Notes: generated by a model not told the origin, from the letters alone. 64,000 bases of DNA from JAWLGZ01 sp041690635 (GCA_041690635.1 JAWLGZ010000001.1:310001-374000), one strand, 5' to 3'; positions 24,856 to 34,173 are shown, counted from the stretch's first letter. Translations and numbers: made by a program.

Positions 24856-26397
24856 TCAGGACGCGGCCTTGAAGAAGTCGAGCCGGACGACGGAGCCCTC
24901 GGTGTTTTCCCCCGGCACTACCAGCATGCCGGTCTCGAACAGCAGCTGGGCCAGGGCGGTGGCGTAGTTCAGGCGGTACTGCAACGTACCGAGCAGGGCC
25001 GCGGCATAGCGGTCCTGCACGGTGATCACGTCGATCAGGGTGGCCTGGCCAAGTCGGTGGCGCAGGCTCTCGTCCTCCACCGACTGCAGATAGAGCGCGG
25101 CGGAGCGCTCGGACTCGCGCACCTGGGCGGCGCTCTGCAGCAGCTGGGAGGCGGCGGTGGTGACGTTGGCGCCGATGGTCTCCGCCAGCGCTCGACGCTG
25201 GACCACGGTCTGCTCGTAGATCGCCGACTGCTGGCGCAACTGGCCGCGGGCGGTGTTGTTGTTCAGCGGCTGCTGATAGGAAAGGGTGACGCCGACATTG
25301 GGGCCGGCCTGGGCGTCGCCGAGGACGTCCACATAGCCGCCCACCCCGTGGCCCTCCACCAGGTTGCCGTAGCCGAGCCGCAGCGAGAGGTCGAATTGCG
25401 GTTTAAGCGCCGAGCGGGCGGCCGCCTGGGCGCGGGCGGCCGCCTCCTGGCGAATATTGAGCGCCCCGAGATCCAGCCGCTGCTCCAGCCCGCGCTCCAC
25501 CAGCCGCCCCAAGTCCTCGGCCTGACTGAGTAGTTCGGCGCTGACCGCGGGGAAGTTCTGACTGGGCGGGCGCAGGTTGTGGGCGGCTCGGTAGTTCAGG
25601 CCCAGGGACAGCCCCAGCTGCTGACGTGCGGCGATTAGCGCCTGTTCGGCGCTGGCGCGCTGCGCGATCTTTTCCGCCAGGTTGGCGCGGACCAGGCTGA
25701 GCTGGGCGACCGGCAGTTCGTCGGCGGCCACCAGTCGGCTGATCTGCTGCTCCAGGCGGATCACCCGCTGCTCGCTCTCGCGGGCAATGTCCAGGTTTTC
25801 CAGCGTGAACAGATAGTTCCAGTAGTTGATCAGCGAGGCCTGGACGCTTTGGGCGACGGTGTGGCTGAACTCGTACCGGGCCGCCCGGTGGTTCAGCTCC
25901 GCCACCGCCAGCGTCGCGCCGGTGACCTCCTCTCCCCAGCCCCGAAGCAACGGCGCGCGGATGACGAAGTTCACCGCGCCGGTGGTGGCGACCTCAAGAT
26001 CGGCGGCGTCCTGCTCGGTGCCGTGGATACGGCTGACGACCACCTCCGGACCGATTACGATGCCGTTGCGCAGCGGTTTGCTCACGTCCATCCGCAGGGC
26101 GGTGCGGTCGGTCAGGAACTCATCGACGACCGCAGCCTCCGATGGCCGTAGCGGTGTGTAGTCACGGGAGCGCTCGGCGGACATGTTGAACGTCGGGTCG
26201 AATTCACCCAGCGCCGCCTGCACCTCACCGGCGCTGGCCTCAACCCGGTGCTCCTGGAGCTCGATATTGGGATTGCCGCGAAGCGTCTGCTGCACCACCT
26301 CATCGAGACTAAGGCCGGCGGCGGCAGTCTGCGCGACCGTCTGGGCAGTGCCGAGCAGCAGGGTCAACGCCAGTCCCGGCCCGCAGTAACGATGCAT
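24856..26397 (-). CDS. TolC-family outer membrane protein of the NHLM system
   Basis: A 513-aa outer membrane efflux protein. I use ATG 26397 (GAGG seven bases upstream), giving a signal peptide with core LALTLLLG and a cut near AQT/TAA. The first mature helix has GLSLDEVVQQTLRGNPNIEL, typical of TolC-like proteins, and two long repeats follow. It begins the operon TolC-HlyD-ABC1-ABC2-lipoprotein and completes a full path from cytoplasm to outside. Confidence 0.9.
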   Translation of the reverse strand: MHRYCGPGLALTLLLGTAQTVAQTAAAGLSLDEVVQQTLRGNPNIELQEHRVEASAGEVQAALGEFDPTFNMSAERSRDYTPLRPSEAAVVDEFLTDRTALRMDVSKPLRNGIVIGPEVVVSRIHGTEQDAADLEVATTGAVNFVIRAPLLRGWGEEVTGATLAVAELNHRAARYEFSHTVAQSVQASLINYWNYLFTLENLDIARESEQRVIRLEQQISRLVAADELPVAQLSLVRANLAEKIAQRASAEQALIAARQQLGLSLGLNYRAAHNLRPPSQNFPAVSAELLSQAEDLGRLVERGLEQRLDLGALNIRQEAAARAQAAARSALKPQFDLSLRLGYGNLVEGHGVGGYVDVLGDAQAGPNVGVTLSYQQPLNNNTARGQLRQQSAIYEQTVVQRRALAETIGANVTTAASQLLQSAAQVRESERSAALYLQSVEDESLRHRLGQATLIDVITVQDRYAAALLGTLQYRLNYATALAQLLFETGMLVVPGENTEGSVVRLDFFKAAS

Positions 26398-26988
26398 GCA
26401 ATGACCTCTTCCGCCCCTGCCGCTGTAATCGTTTTTGTTCTTTTTCACACGTCTTAGTCTTCTCTGCCGCCAAGGCGACGGGTTGCCCCCCGATCGGGGC
26501 AGAGCTAATCCAGCGGAAGATGGCGCGGCACGGGTAAGAACGATGCGGCGGCTTCCGGTGGGTGCGGTGGGAGGGCTTGCACTGGCAAGCTGGCCGAGGC
26601 GCCCGCGAATTAAACTCGTTCTTGTTATTTGCTGCGGATTGGCAAGTTTTCCCCGTCCGCTTACTCGGAGTCAACCCCGATGACTCTCAGCGGACCAAAC
26701 CCACCATTAATCTCTGCCTTTCGCGCAGCCTACCCCAACCGAATGTCTGCTCTTGGCCGGTTATTGCCGGGCTTGGAACAACTTTCCGGTAAGGCACGCT
26801 CGGGGGCGACGCGTCGAAGGCGGTCATGCCCCCTCGAAGGCGTTCACCCCTACATTGAGCCCCTTCGGGGTGCTTTGATCACCTTCGTGTCCCGCCGCTG
26901 TCCCACGGCCACTACGCTCGGCGGCTAAGTTGCGCTCCCTGTGGCAAATTCTGTCCGACTCCCCGCAGATTGCTGTTCTGCAGAGGCC
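26398..26988. other. Intergenic boundary between RiPP and defence segments
   Basis: About 590 bases with no convincing gene. The left part should hold the promoter of the export operon. The right part (26815-26887) holds the CGAAGG(T/C)G repeat cluster listed separately. No terminator with a T-run was found. Confidence 0.5.
26815..26887. repeat. Repeat cluster CGAAGGCG(G/T)TCA / TTGAGCCCCTTCG, left copy
   Basis: CGAAGGCGGTCA at 26815, CGAAGGCGTTCA at 26835, TTGAGCCCCTTCG at 26855 and TGATCACCTTCG (inverted) at 26876. The first three start 20 bases apart. The same order with the same spacing occurs in direct orientation at 34018-34069. The pair encloses the reverse transcriptase and the genes next to it. 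Confidence 0.6.
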
Positions 26989-29900
26989 CTATTCCACACG
27001 CCGGTAGCCGGGTGGTGGCGCCTTGAAGGACGGTTTGTGCTCTTTCTCCGCAGTCCATACTTCCTTGCCTTTCTCCAGGGCATCCTGCGCACCGGTCAAC
27101 TGCTGCCGGAACAAGTCACGAACCGGAAGCTCGACGTCTGCAACCAGCGACAACTGTGCTCCCTCTAGATCTGCAATCGTCCGGTGGTGTGGCCCGCTCC
27201 GCGGTGTCCACACAAATGAGCCGCCAATGGAGCCGTGGTTGGTCGACACGACGTTCACGTAGGTTTCATAGGCCCGCACCCAGGTGAGTGACTTAAACAG
27301 CTCGACGTCCTTGTTGTACGCACACTGGAACAAGTGCAGCAGTTGCCCCCGAAACATCGCCCATGGAGCGGCATCCAGCAAATCGGCACAGATTGCCACC
27401 GAGAAATCGCCCCACGTCTTGTGTAGGAAGCGGTACCACCGGCGCCCTGGCAACATCTGCCAATCCGCCCTGGTCGTCTCAGACAGCACTTCGGCGAGAG
27501 CATACTCAACGTGAGCTGGACGCGGTTTGCGAACCGCAAAGGTCCGGTACAACGGCAGCCCCAATGCGGGTCCAACCGGGATGTGCAGGGTGGCCTCATT
27601 GACGAGCTTCCCGCCCACACTCCTGCCGCTACTCGCCGCACTTGGGAGCCTACGCCACAGCAGCCCGATCAGCGCCGCCTTTCCACCGGCGCTCACCATG
27701 CGCTCGAATTCGCGGACTTCCACCACGGGTAGTACCGACTCGGGGAATACGACCAAGTCCACAGGCGAGTCGCCGTCTTTGCCTGGCACCTTACGCGTAC
27801 GCTCACCCAGGTGCCAAGCGATCTCCGCCATTAGTCGCTGACGCATATCTCGGCTTGGCCGCAGGTGGTGCGCCACGAGGTCGACGGGATCGGCCTTTGT
27901 CTTTAGCTGCGCAACCCGCACACGCAACGTCTCTTTCAGCGCATCGATATCGAGGTCCCACGGACCATCGACACTCGGTGTTCTCACGCCACCCACGACC
28001 GGTTGCACCTGCCGACAAAGCTCAAACGGCTGCACTGGGTCAAGACGGATGTCGGCGCGCTCTGCGCCAAAGTCAGCCATGCTCACACCGCCAACTAGCA
28101 CCCGCTCCAGGGCCCCGCGCAGGCTGGCGAGGTTAGAATCCAAATTGTTGCTGATGTCGATTCCTGACCAGCTCGCGAGGAGTGGGCGAAGGACCCTATC
28201 GAGGACGACCCATACCTCGTTCGGGAGATGAATGCGATTGCGCTTCTGCCAATGCTCCTCAAATGGCACGCTGGAGGGCCCACGTTCAAATAGCTGGTCT
28301 AGCCACGCCTCACTCCCCTCTAGTGCCACAAGGAAATGCAACAGATTGGCGCCAACCCAGGCTCCACGCTGCCACGCGGGAAGGAACCCTCGGGCGTTAT
28401 CTGCCAACGCCACTATTAGAGGGTGTGGCGGAAGCTCCCAGTCGGTCGCACTGATCGAAATCAGCGGTTGCTCAAAGAGATAATCCGGGCCGTCCTCCGG
28501 CGCCTCCGTGGCGAACTGCATACGCCGGCCGAGGAATATTCGCTCAAGCACCTCCTCGCGGATCACCCAATTGCCTAGCAGCTGCTCCGACAACAATTTG
28601 TTGGACGCCGGGACGGCGTCTAGTGCGTCAAGTAACATCTTGCAGCAAACCCGCGTGGGGAGCCCGAGTGCCGGCGCATGCGCGGGGACGGGTTCGCTAT
28701 CAGGGTCTCCCGGCACGCGTGCCCAGAGCAGACGCTGCAACGTGGGGCCTTCGCTGCCCCACCGGGGAAACGGGCCTGGCTCTGAAAGGCCGAACCGGCG
28801 CAGGAGGAAATAGCTGCGGTAGCGCTCGAACCGCTGCCGTGGTCCTAACGACCTGCGTGCGGGCACACGCGTACGCCGCTGCCAGTATCGGATCGCTGCG
28901 ATTGGCGGTTCGGCGCGAACGAGCCTCATTGCCCGTGCCACATCAACCCGATCACCCGATTGTCCTTTAGCCGCGTCCCACAGCCTCTTGCCAATGAATC
29001 CCTTGGCAGAGTACTCCGGTCGTGCAAAATGCAGTAGTGGCCATGTCGCCCCCGATTTGCCCGGCGCGTCGTCGACGTCCTGAGCGAGCCCAGGTACGAG
29101 TCGGGCTGGGATAGCGAGGGGTTTCACGACCCTGGCGCCCCAGTCAGTTACATTGCCAGAGAGTTTGCTTTGCCCGATCCGGGCAAGGCTGGCAAAGGTG
29201 AAGGCCTCCCGCTCCAACCCAAACAGCTGCAGCTCGGATGACTTCCCGTACAGCGCCAATGTCCAACAGTCAAAGTCGGCGAGCCATTCGAGGAGCTTAC
29301 TGGCCTGCTCTTCCGGAATTGCGCGAAACGTCCAGTCGATAGCTGACCACGGAGACTGCCGCAGGCTGCGGGTGTGTTCGACGACTCGGCCAAGGTCATG
29401 GAGGGTTTCACCGACCGCGCGCCAAAACTCTGCTCGGAGCATGCTGAGGTAATAGGGCTTCCACTTACCATCGGCAGGGTTGTCTGTCTCACCGTCCATT
29501 TCCGGCCACTCAAGCGACCACACGCCACCATCACGCACGTAAGACAACATTTCGACTAACCACACCTGAGCAGTTAGCTGGTCCACTAATGACTGCTGCA
29601 GGTCCGTTTCCGCGTGTGGTCTCCTCACGGCTGCGCGAACAACGGCCCGCCAGAGCTTGAACTTCCAAGGGGTCAGGAGCACGGCTTCTTGCACAGATTC
29701 GCGAATGCTCTGGATGTGATAGCGCTCCTCAGCCGGCTCTCCCTCGGGAAGCCATGCACGCGCCAGTTTGTTGGCTGCGAAGGTCACACGAGTGTCGGCG
29801 CGTACCTGCTGGTCTTGGATGTCCAACCGAACCAGCTCATGTAAATCGGCCAGCCGCTGGCGTTGACCGGAACCGAAGCGGTCGCCAACCTGGTCGGAAC

Positions 29901-31329
29901 CTATGACGCTCATCTGCTCAACCAGATAGGTCACAAAGAAGCCGAGCTTCTCGCGCCTTAACGCTGTCTTCTCCACCCCCTTGAGGTAGCCTGTTTGGCC
30001 AGCTGCCCCAAGTCGCTCCCACCACTCCGTCAGGGTCGGTCGCCCGGAACGCTTATCCTGCTGATACGCCTTGATGATGGTCCCCAGTGGCTCTGGCTCG
30101 ACCTTCCCCGGATGAATCCTGAGGTTCGAAGGGTTATGCGCCTTCGGGTTCTGAAGGCGAGCCTGCTCATCTCCGCAGGCTGCGGCCCAGAGGCGATCAA
30201 GCCCGTCCAGAAGGTCCGTCGGTTGCTGGGCCATAAGGACCATATCGTCGGCGAACCGAAGATAGGCTCCCTTCACCTTGTCTCCACTCGCGGAGTACCA
30301 CTCCTGCATTGCTCGGTCGATGGGGTCCAGATACACATTCAACAGCAGGCCTGAAATGGTCAGTCCTGTGGGTAGGCCCGGATTACCGGCAGAATCGATT
30401 CCGGGGAGATCCGAGGGAAGCCCTTCGTCGTCGGAGGGGATCCAAAGCTCCCCCAGTCCCCTGTAGTCGCCTTCAACGTATGTGACCTGTGCCAACGCCT
30501 CGACTAGGCGCCTCGCAAGTGCCAGCCGCACCGGTTCGACCAATAATTGGCTACTCAGCCCCGGTGGATAACCGGCATAAGCTCCGTCAAGCAAGATCGA
30601 GAACATGTCACCGCGCAGCATCGCATCGAGACGCTCTAACAGCACAGGCAGCCTCACCGAGGGATAGGCGAGTCGGAAATCCAGCCGAGCCCAGTACCCG
30701 CGCCTCATCCCAGTCCCGTCATTTACGACCCACGATTCGCGTTTTACGAAAGCCGGCAGACTGCCTTTCGGGTATTCCTCAATACCTACCGTGTCCTCGC
30801 GCCCAAGCGGCGGGCTCGGGAGGGCGCCGAGCATTGCCGTAGCCGACCAGTGCGCTACTCGCCGGAACAACCCGTGGCCACGCCGGTAGGGTTGATAGAG
30901 AGACAGGTCTCCGAGGGAAAAGGTGCGTTCCTTCCAGCACTCCTGCTCCTGCGAATAGTCGCGGTAAATGCGACGGTACCAGCGGTTGCCGAACGAACAA
31001 TGCGACATCCGTACCTCAAGCAGAGGGGCAAGGAGGATGCCAAATAAAGTGAAGGCGACCTGGTCCCTGACGCTTGGACGGCAGTAGTGCCGCAGCGTGG
31101 CACCTTTCTTGGGATAGGGGAGAAGCGGGAAGGGATCTGGCTTGTAGTCCCCGCTGACTAGGTCGTTTCCTAAGTCACGAAGCTTACTTCCGCTGTCCAA
31201 CTCCCACGCGAGCAGTTCGGCCTGTGGTACCCAATCGCCACCGCGATACCACGTGCGTACCCGCTGCCATGCGGCCTGCAAAACGGATGGGTCGCCAAGC
31301 ACACGTGCAAGGTCTTCAGAATCGACCAC
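26989..31329 (-). CDS. Defence-associated reverse transcriptase fused to nitrilase (DRT type 1, UG1-like)
   Basis: A 1446-aa single protein. The N-terminal RT domain has YPKKGATLRHYCRPSVRDQV (72-91), the first catalytic Asp in ARLDFRLAYPSV (D217), GLPTGLTISGLLLNVYLD (318-335) and the FADD box (359-362). About 800 residues of helical linker follow. The C-terminal domain is nitrilase-like with Glu (VVFPES, about 1195), Lys (AVRKPRP, about 1267) and Cys (AICADLLD, about 1312). RT-nitrilase fusions of this size are the DRT1 antiphage systems. It stands alone on the minus strand with no second gene, as known for DRT1. Confidence 0.9.
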   Translation of the reverse strand: MVDSEDLARVLGDPSVLQAAWQRVRTWYRGGDWVPQAELLAWELDSGSKLRDLGNDLVSGDYKPDPFPLLPYPKKGATLRHYCRPSVRDQVAFTLFGILLAPLLEVRMSHCSFGNRWYRRIYRDYSQEQECWKERTFSLGDLSLYQPYRRGHGLFRRVAHWSATAMLGALPSPPLGREDTVGIEEYPKGSLPAFVKRESWVVNDGTGMRRGYWARLDFRLAYPSVRLPVLLERLDAMLRGDMFSILLDGAYAGYPPGLSSQLLVEPVRLALARRLVEALAQVTYVEGDYRGLGELWIPSDDEGLPSDLPGIDSAGNPGLPTGLTISGLLLNVYLDPIDRAMQEWYSASGDKVKGAYLRFADDMVLMAQQPTDLLDGLDRLWAAACGDEQARLQNPKAHNPSNLRIHPGKVEPEPLGTIIKAYQQDKRSGRPTLTEWWERLGAAGQTGYLKGVEKTALRREKLGFFVTYLVEQMSVIGSDQVGDRFGSGQRQRLADLHELVRLDIQDQQVRADTRVTFAANKLARAWLPEGEPAEERYHIQSIRESVQEAVLLTPWKFKLWRAVVRAAVRRPHAETDLQQSLVDQLTAQVWLVEMLSYVRDGGVWSLEWPEMDGETDNPADGKWKPYYLSMLRAEFWRAVGETLHDLGRVVEHTRSLRQSPWSAIDWTFRAIPEEQASKLLEWLADFDCWTLALYGKSSELQLFGLEREAFTFASLARIGQSKLSGNVTDWGARVVKPLAIPARLVPGLAQDVDDAPGKSGATWPLLHFARPEYSAKGFIGKRLWDAAKGQSGDRVDVARAMRLVRAEPPIAAIRYWQRRTRVPARRSLGPRQRFERYRSYFLLRRFGLSEPGPFPRWGSEGPTLQRLLWARVPGDPDSEPVPAHAPALGLPTRVCCKMLLDALDAVPASNKLLSEQLLGNWVIREEVLERIFLGRRMQFATEAPEDGPDYLFEQPLISISATDWELPPHPLIVALADNARGFLPAWQRGAWVGANLLHFLVALEGSEAWLDQLFERGPSSVPFEEHWQKRNRIHLPNEVWVVLDRVLRPLLASWSGIDISNNLDSNLASLRGALERVLVGGVSMADFGAERADIRLDPVQPFELCRQVQPVVGGVRTPSVDGPWDLDIDALKETLRVRVAQLKTKADPVDLVAHHLRPSRDMRQRLMAEIAWHLGERTRKVPGKDGDSPVDLVVFPESVLPVVEVREFERMVSAGGKAALIGLLWRRLPSAASSGRSVGGKLVNEATLHIPVGPALGLPLYRTFAVRKPRPAHVEYALAEVLSETTRADWQMLPGRRWYRFLHKTWGDFSVAICADLLDAAPWAMFRGQLLHLFQCAYNKDVELFKSLTWVRAYETYVNVVSTNHGSIGGSFVWTPRSGPHHRTIADLEGAQLSLVADVELPVRDLFRQQLTGAQDALEKGKEVWTAEKEHKPSFKAPPPGYRRVE

Positions 31330-31380
31330 CCTTTTCCCTCCCTAGAAATGCCGCCAACGCACGTGGCAGCGAAAGCGAGC

Positions 31381-31833
31381 TTATCTGTCCGGCGTGACTA
31401 ACAGTGATGCCACATCGGACCGTTTTAACATCTCATAGAGCAGACCAAAGAACAGCTCCCGCGACGCCTCGTCGGAGAGCAGGCGGGTGGCCATCTTCTC
31501 GTGTGAGCCCATGGCCTCAACGATGGCATCGCTGGCCGCGTCCGGCAGGTCTGCTTTCAGGGCCTGGTCGCGGGTGTTGTTCTCGACCTGGGCCATGACT
31601 CGTTCATTGCTGCGCAGCTTTTCGCTGATGTGGATGGCAAACATGAATTTGTCGCCTTCGCCGATACCCTCGCCGAAGAGTTCATTCAGCTTCTCAACCA
31701 ATTCTGAGAGGAAGGCGTGTTCGCGGTCGCGGGGTTCGCCGGTGCCGACGCCGGTGGCAGGGCGAAGAACGTAGTCGCCATCATGCTCGCCCACTCCATC
31801 CAAGGTGCCCTTGAGCTTGATGGCGTAGTCGCG
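31381..31833 (-). pseudogene. hsdR: C-terminal remnant of type I restriction subunit HsdR
   Basis: An open frame of about 150 codons reads RDYAIKLKGTLDGV, then FLSELVEKLNELFGEGIGEG, MAQVENNTRDQALKADLPDA and LFFGLLYEML. This is the helical C-terminal end of HsdR, which contacts the methylase complex. A stop lies in frame just upstream (TAA near 31835), there is no good start (only a TTG at 31803), and the helicase and nuclease parts are gone. No hsdM or hsdS is in the window. It is the scar of a lost type I system. Confidence 0.75.
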
Positions 31834-31876
31834 TTAAGCAGGACTGTCACCACAACGGGCGGATTAGCCCAGTGGC

Positions 31877-32254
31877 TCACACAGGCTCATCACGATACTG
31901 CCAGCCGCGCGCTTCGGCCTGGGCGCGCAAGCGCTTGGCTTTCTTCTCGGTCGCGCTCTTACCGTAGGCTGCGAAATCGATCAGCGTATGTTCCGGGAAA
32001 AGTTCCGGGTCAGGAATTACAGGCAGTTCCAGTGATGCACACTCATCGAAGCTGACGGCCAAGACACCGCACGACTTCAGGTTTAACTCATTCGTGTAAT
32101 GCTGATGAGCATCGCTTGGCGTTATCTGGTCGCCGTCGTAAACGGACAGCTTTTGCTCATCCTTTGGAGTCGGCCGAAACGCCTGTGAAGAAGGGCGTTT
32201 GTCTTGAACAAACGCGGGGTGGATTTGGCGCAAGAGCAGCGTATCACTGTTCAT
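31877..32254 (-). CDS. Conserved hypothetical protein, partner of the 32251 gene
   Basis: A 125-aa protein starting at ATG 32254, which overlaps the stop of the preceding gene. The sequence MNSDTLLLRQIHPAFVQ, then SSQAFRPTPKDEQKLSVYDG and ITPSDAHQHYT, then FAAYGKSATEKKAKRLRAQA has the look of a conserved family that I have seen only as 'hypothetical'. It has no catalytic motif, signal or membrane segment. Tight coupling implies that it works with the 377-aa protein. Confidence 0.7.
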   Translation of the reverse strand: MNSDTLLLRQIHPAFVQDKRPSSQAFRPTPKDEQKLSVYDGDQITPSDAHQHYTNELNLKSCGVLAVSFDECASLELPVIPDPELFPEHTLIDFAAYGKSATEKKAKRLRAQAEARGWQYRDEPV

Positions 32255-33384
32255 GCCACACCCCCTGCTCGCTGGCGAATTTCGTCGACCAACCACTGCC
32301 AATCGGCTGTTTCATCCAACGCCAGCGTCCTTTCTTCCTCGGCATCGGTGGCCATGTTGAGTACGTGCCATTCTCCCCGGTGTTGCTCGATGTCGACTTC
32401 CAAGGTGATCTCGAAATCACCCAGCGACCATTCAACCTGAATCCCGCCCTCGGCAGTCGGGTAGAGATAGGGCAACGGCAGTTCATCCGGGTAACTCTGC
32501 TGAAAACGCTCGGCCAGCCAGTCGAGCCCGACCCTATTCGGTGCGAAGCCTCTCTTTCCGTCCAGCCAACCGTGGCGCAAGGCCTTGAGTTCTTCCAAAC
32601 GGGCCGCGACATCGTTGGCATCCAACAGGCTTAAGTGTTCAATGGACTCCAGCCGCTGCAAACGTTCGGAACGGTTATAACGACCCACGCCTTGCAACAG
32701 GACGCGCGCGCCCTGCTTGTAACCGTTGAACGCCTCCATTACCGTTTGCAGGTGCTGGCTGTCGATGGGAGCCGACACCCGGGGACCATTGATCACCTGT
32801 AGTTCAAAGCTCATCTTTTCCTGGTCCGCTTCCGGGATGGTTCCGCGTAGAGAAACCTCTTCGGTCAATTCAAGGACCAGCGAAGAGGCAAGCACAAGCT
32901 TGCGTCTGGTTATCTTGGTGAGGGTCGCTTTCCTTGCCGCTTCGTGCGGGGCAAACTCGATGGCCTCCCCCTCCCGCAGTCCACGGCCGATGCGATCGAA
33001 GTAACTCAGAAGTGAATCGGGAAGATGCTGGGTGATGGGCTCGTCGCGCTCGGCGGCATTGATGGCCCCAATGAAATGCTCTCGCGCCCGTTCGAAATAC
33101 GCTTGGCTTTCAGGAGGGAAAAGCTCGTTTCTTTCGACGAACAGGTTGAGTTGCGGAATGGCGCTGCCCTCCCCCACCCCGATTAGTTTCAGTGAAATCC
33201 CTTCAGTAAACCCTTTCGGTGAACGTTTGCGGTCGGTGTGGTCCTGCAAGTAACGCCACTTTGCGATCTCCACGATCATCTCTTCAAGGACTGAGAGATC
33301 CTTAAGCATCTCCAACGGGATCGCATGTCCGGCAAATCGTGGCCCCACCATGCGGGGAGCCAGAAACGGTATCGAGTTATTCAC
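32251..33384 (-). CDS. Conserved hypothetical protein, possible defence or toxin-antitoxin partner
   Basis: A 377-aa protein starting at a GTG (33384) with CAAGGAGG upstream. It is soluble, with no signal or membrane segment. The N-terminus names (GPRFAGHAIPLEMLKDLSVL, IVEIAKWRYLQ) suggest a helical domain; the centre (VLASSLVLELTEEVSLRGTI, GYKQGARVLLQGVGRYNRSE) is beta-rich; the C-terminus (YLYPTAEGGIQVEWSLGDFE) resembles small beta proteins. No catalytic motif is apparent. It is the upstream partner of the 125-aa gene, and both lie within the defence segment. Confidence 0.7.
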   Translation of the reverse strand: MNNSIPFLAPRMVGPRFAGHAIPLEMLKDLSVLEEMIVEIAKWRYLQDHTDRKRSPKGFTEGISLKLIGVGEGSAIPQLNLFVERNELFPPESQAYFERAREHFIGAINAAERDEPITQHLPDSLLSYFDRIGRGLREGEAIEFAPHEAARKATLTKITRRKLVLASSLVLELTEEVSLRGTIPEADQEKMSFELQVINGPRVSAPIDSQHLQTVMEAFNGYKQGARVLLQGVGRYNRSERLQRLESIEHLSLLDANDVAARLEELKALRHGWLDGKRGFAPNRVGLDWLAERFQQSYPDELPLPYLYPTAEGGIQVEWSLGDFEITLEVDIEQHRGEWHVLNMATDAEEERTLALDETADWQWLVDEIRQRAGGVA

Positions 33385-33475
33385 CCGCGGACCTCCTTGA
33401 GTAGGTCAGTCGACTCGTCATCCGTTTCAAATAACATCAGTATCGATGGACCTTATGTTTCGCAAAGGGTACTTT

Positions 33476-33973
33476 TTACGTGCACACCAATGAATTAGCA
33501 ATGCCGCATAAGGAGCCAATCGCCCTTGCGCATTGCCAACCTTGGGATGACACAGCCGGTTCGGTTGCCGCATGGTTCGGAAAAAAGTAACCCGCCGGTT
33601 TGAGGGGTAATCCGGTCGACAGAGCATAGCCTTGGCGGTGTTGTTGGCTGAAATGGTATTCAAACCCAGCAGTTGGCTCAAGAACTGCCCCCCGGTTTTG
33701 CTCAGATTTTACGCCGTCACCTCTCCCAGCAGCACCAAACTGCCCGACCTGCACGTGGTCATCCTGTCCGGGAGACCATGGCGGTAGGGCGATACGCACC
33801 GGCTTACCGGCCCGCAGCTTCGCCCAATACCCCCGGGGCGGGACCGGGATCCCCGCCCGGCCGCAGGCCTTGGCGAGGGCGACGTCGGGGACCCCGAGCG
33901 TCGGGGCCAGCGTTTTCATGGGTTCTGACCAGACCCGCTCATAGAGGGCCTGACGGGTTGAACGGTGGGACAT
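33476..33973 (-). pseudogene. Truncated conserved protein with N-terminal helix-turn-helix-like domain
   Basis: The first about 65 residues (RQALYERVWSEPMKTLAPTL, GVPDVALAKACGRAGIPVPP, RGYWAKLRAGKPVRIALPP) match a domain found at the start of longer uncharacterised proteins, including a helix-turn-helix-like stretch. After PWSPGQDDHV the reading frame turns into sequence that looks non-coding, and other frames carry equally poor tails. I take it as a 5' fragment of a longer gene. Confidence 0.55.
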
Positions 33974-34017
33974 ACTGGGATCCTCAAGTGACCCGAACAC
34001 TCACATTGCATCTAGCA

Positions 34018-34173
34018 CGAAGGTGTTCAACTGCCACGAAGGTGTGCACCGCCAGCTTGAGCCCCTTCGCCACCTAATCGGGTTCGACGCAGAAGATGAT
34101 CACCGTATCCCCGAAGGTGTTCATCTCCTCGTGTGATCACCTTCAGACAGCTTGCCGCCGTTCAGCCCCTTCG
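34018..34173. repeat. Repeat cluster CGAAGGTGT(T/G)CA / TTGAGCCCCTTCG, right copy
   Basis: CGAAGGTGTTCA at 34018, CGAAGGTGTGCA at 34037, TTGAGCCCCTTCG at 34057, CGAAGGTGTTCA at 34112, TGATCACCTTC (inverted) at 34134 and TTCAGCCCCTTCG at 34161. The first three are spaced as at 26815-26867. It could be the ends of a mobile unit, recombinase or regulator sites, or a dispersed short repeat. The rest of 33974-34343 shows nothing else. Confidence 0.6.

Noticed and set aside
26398..26988. A retron-style non-coding RNA for the reverse transcriptase
   Set aside because: The RT-nitrilase fusion belongs to a class not known to need an msr/msd RNA, and no matching inverted repeats typical of a retron RNA were seen.
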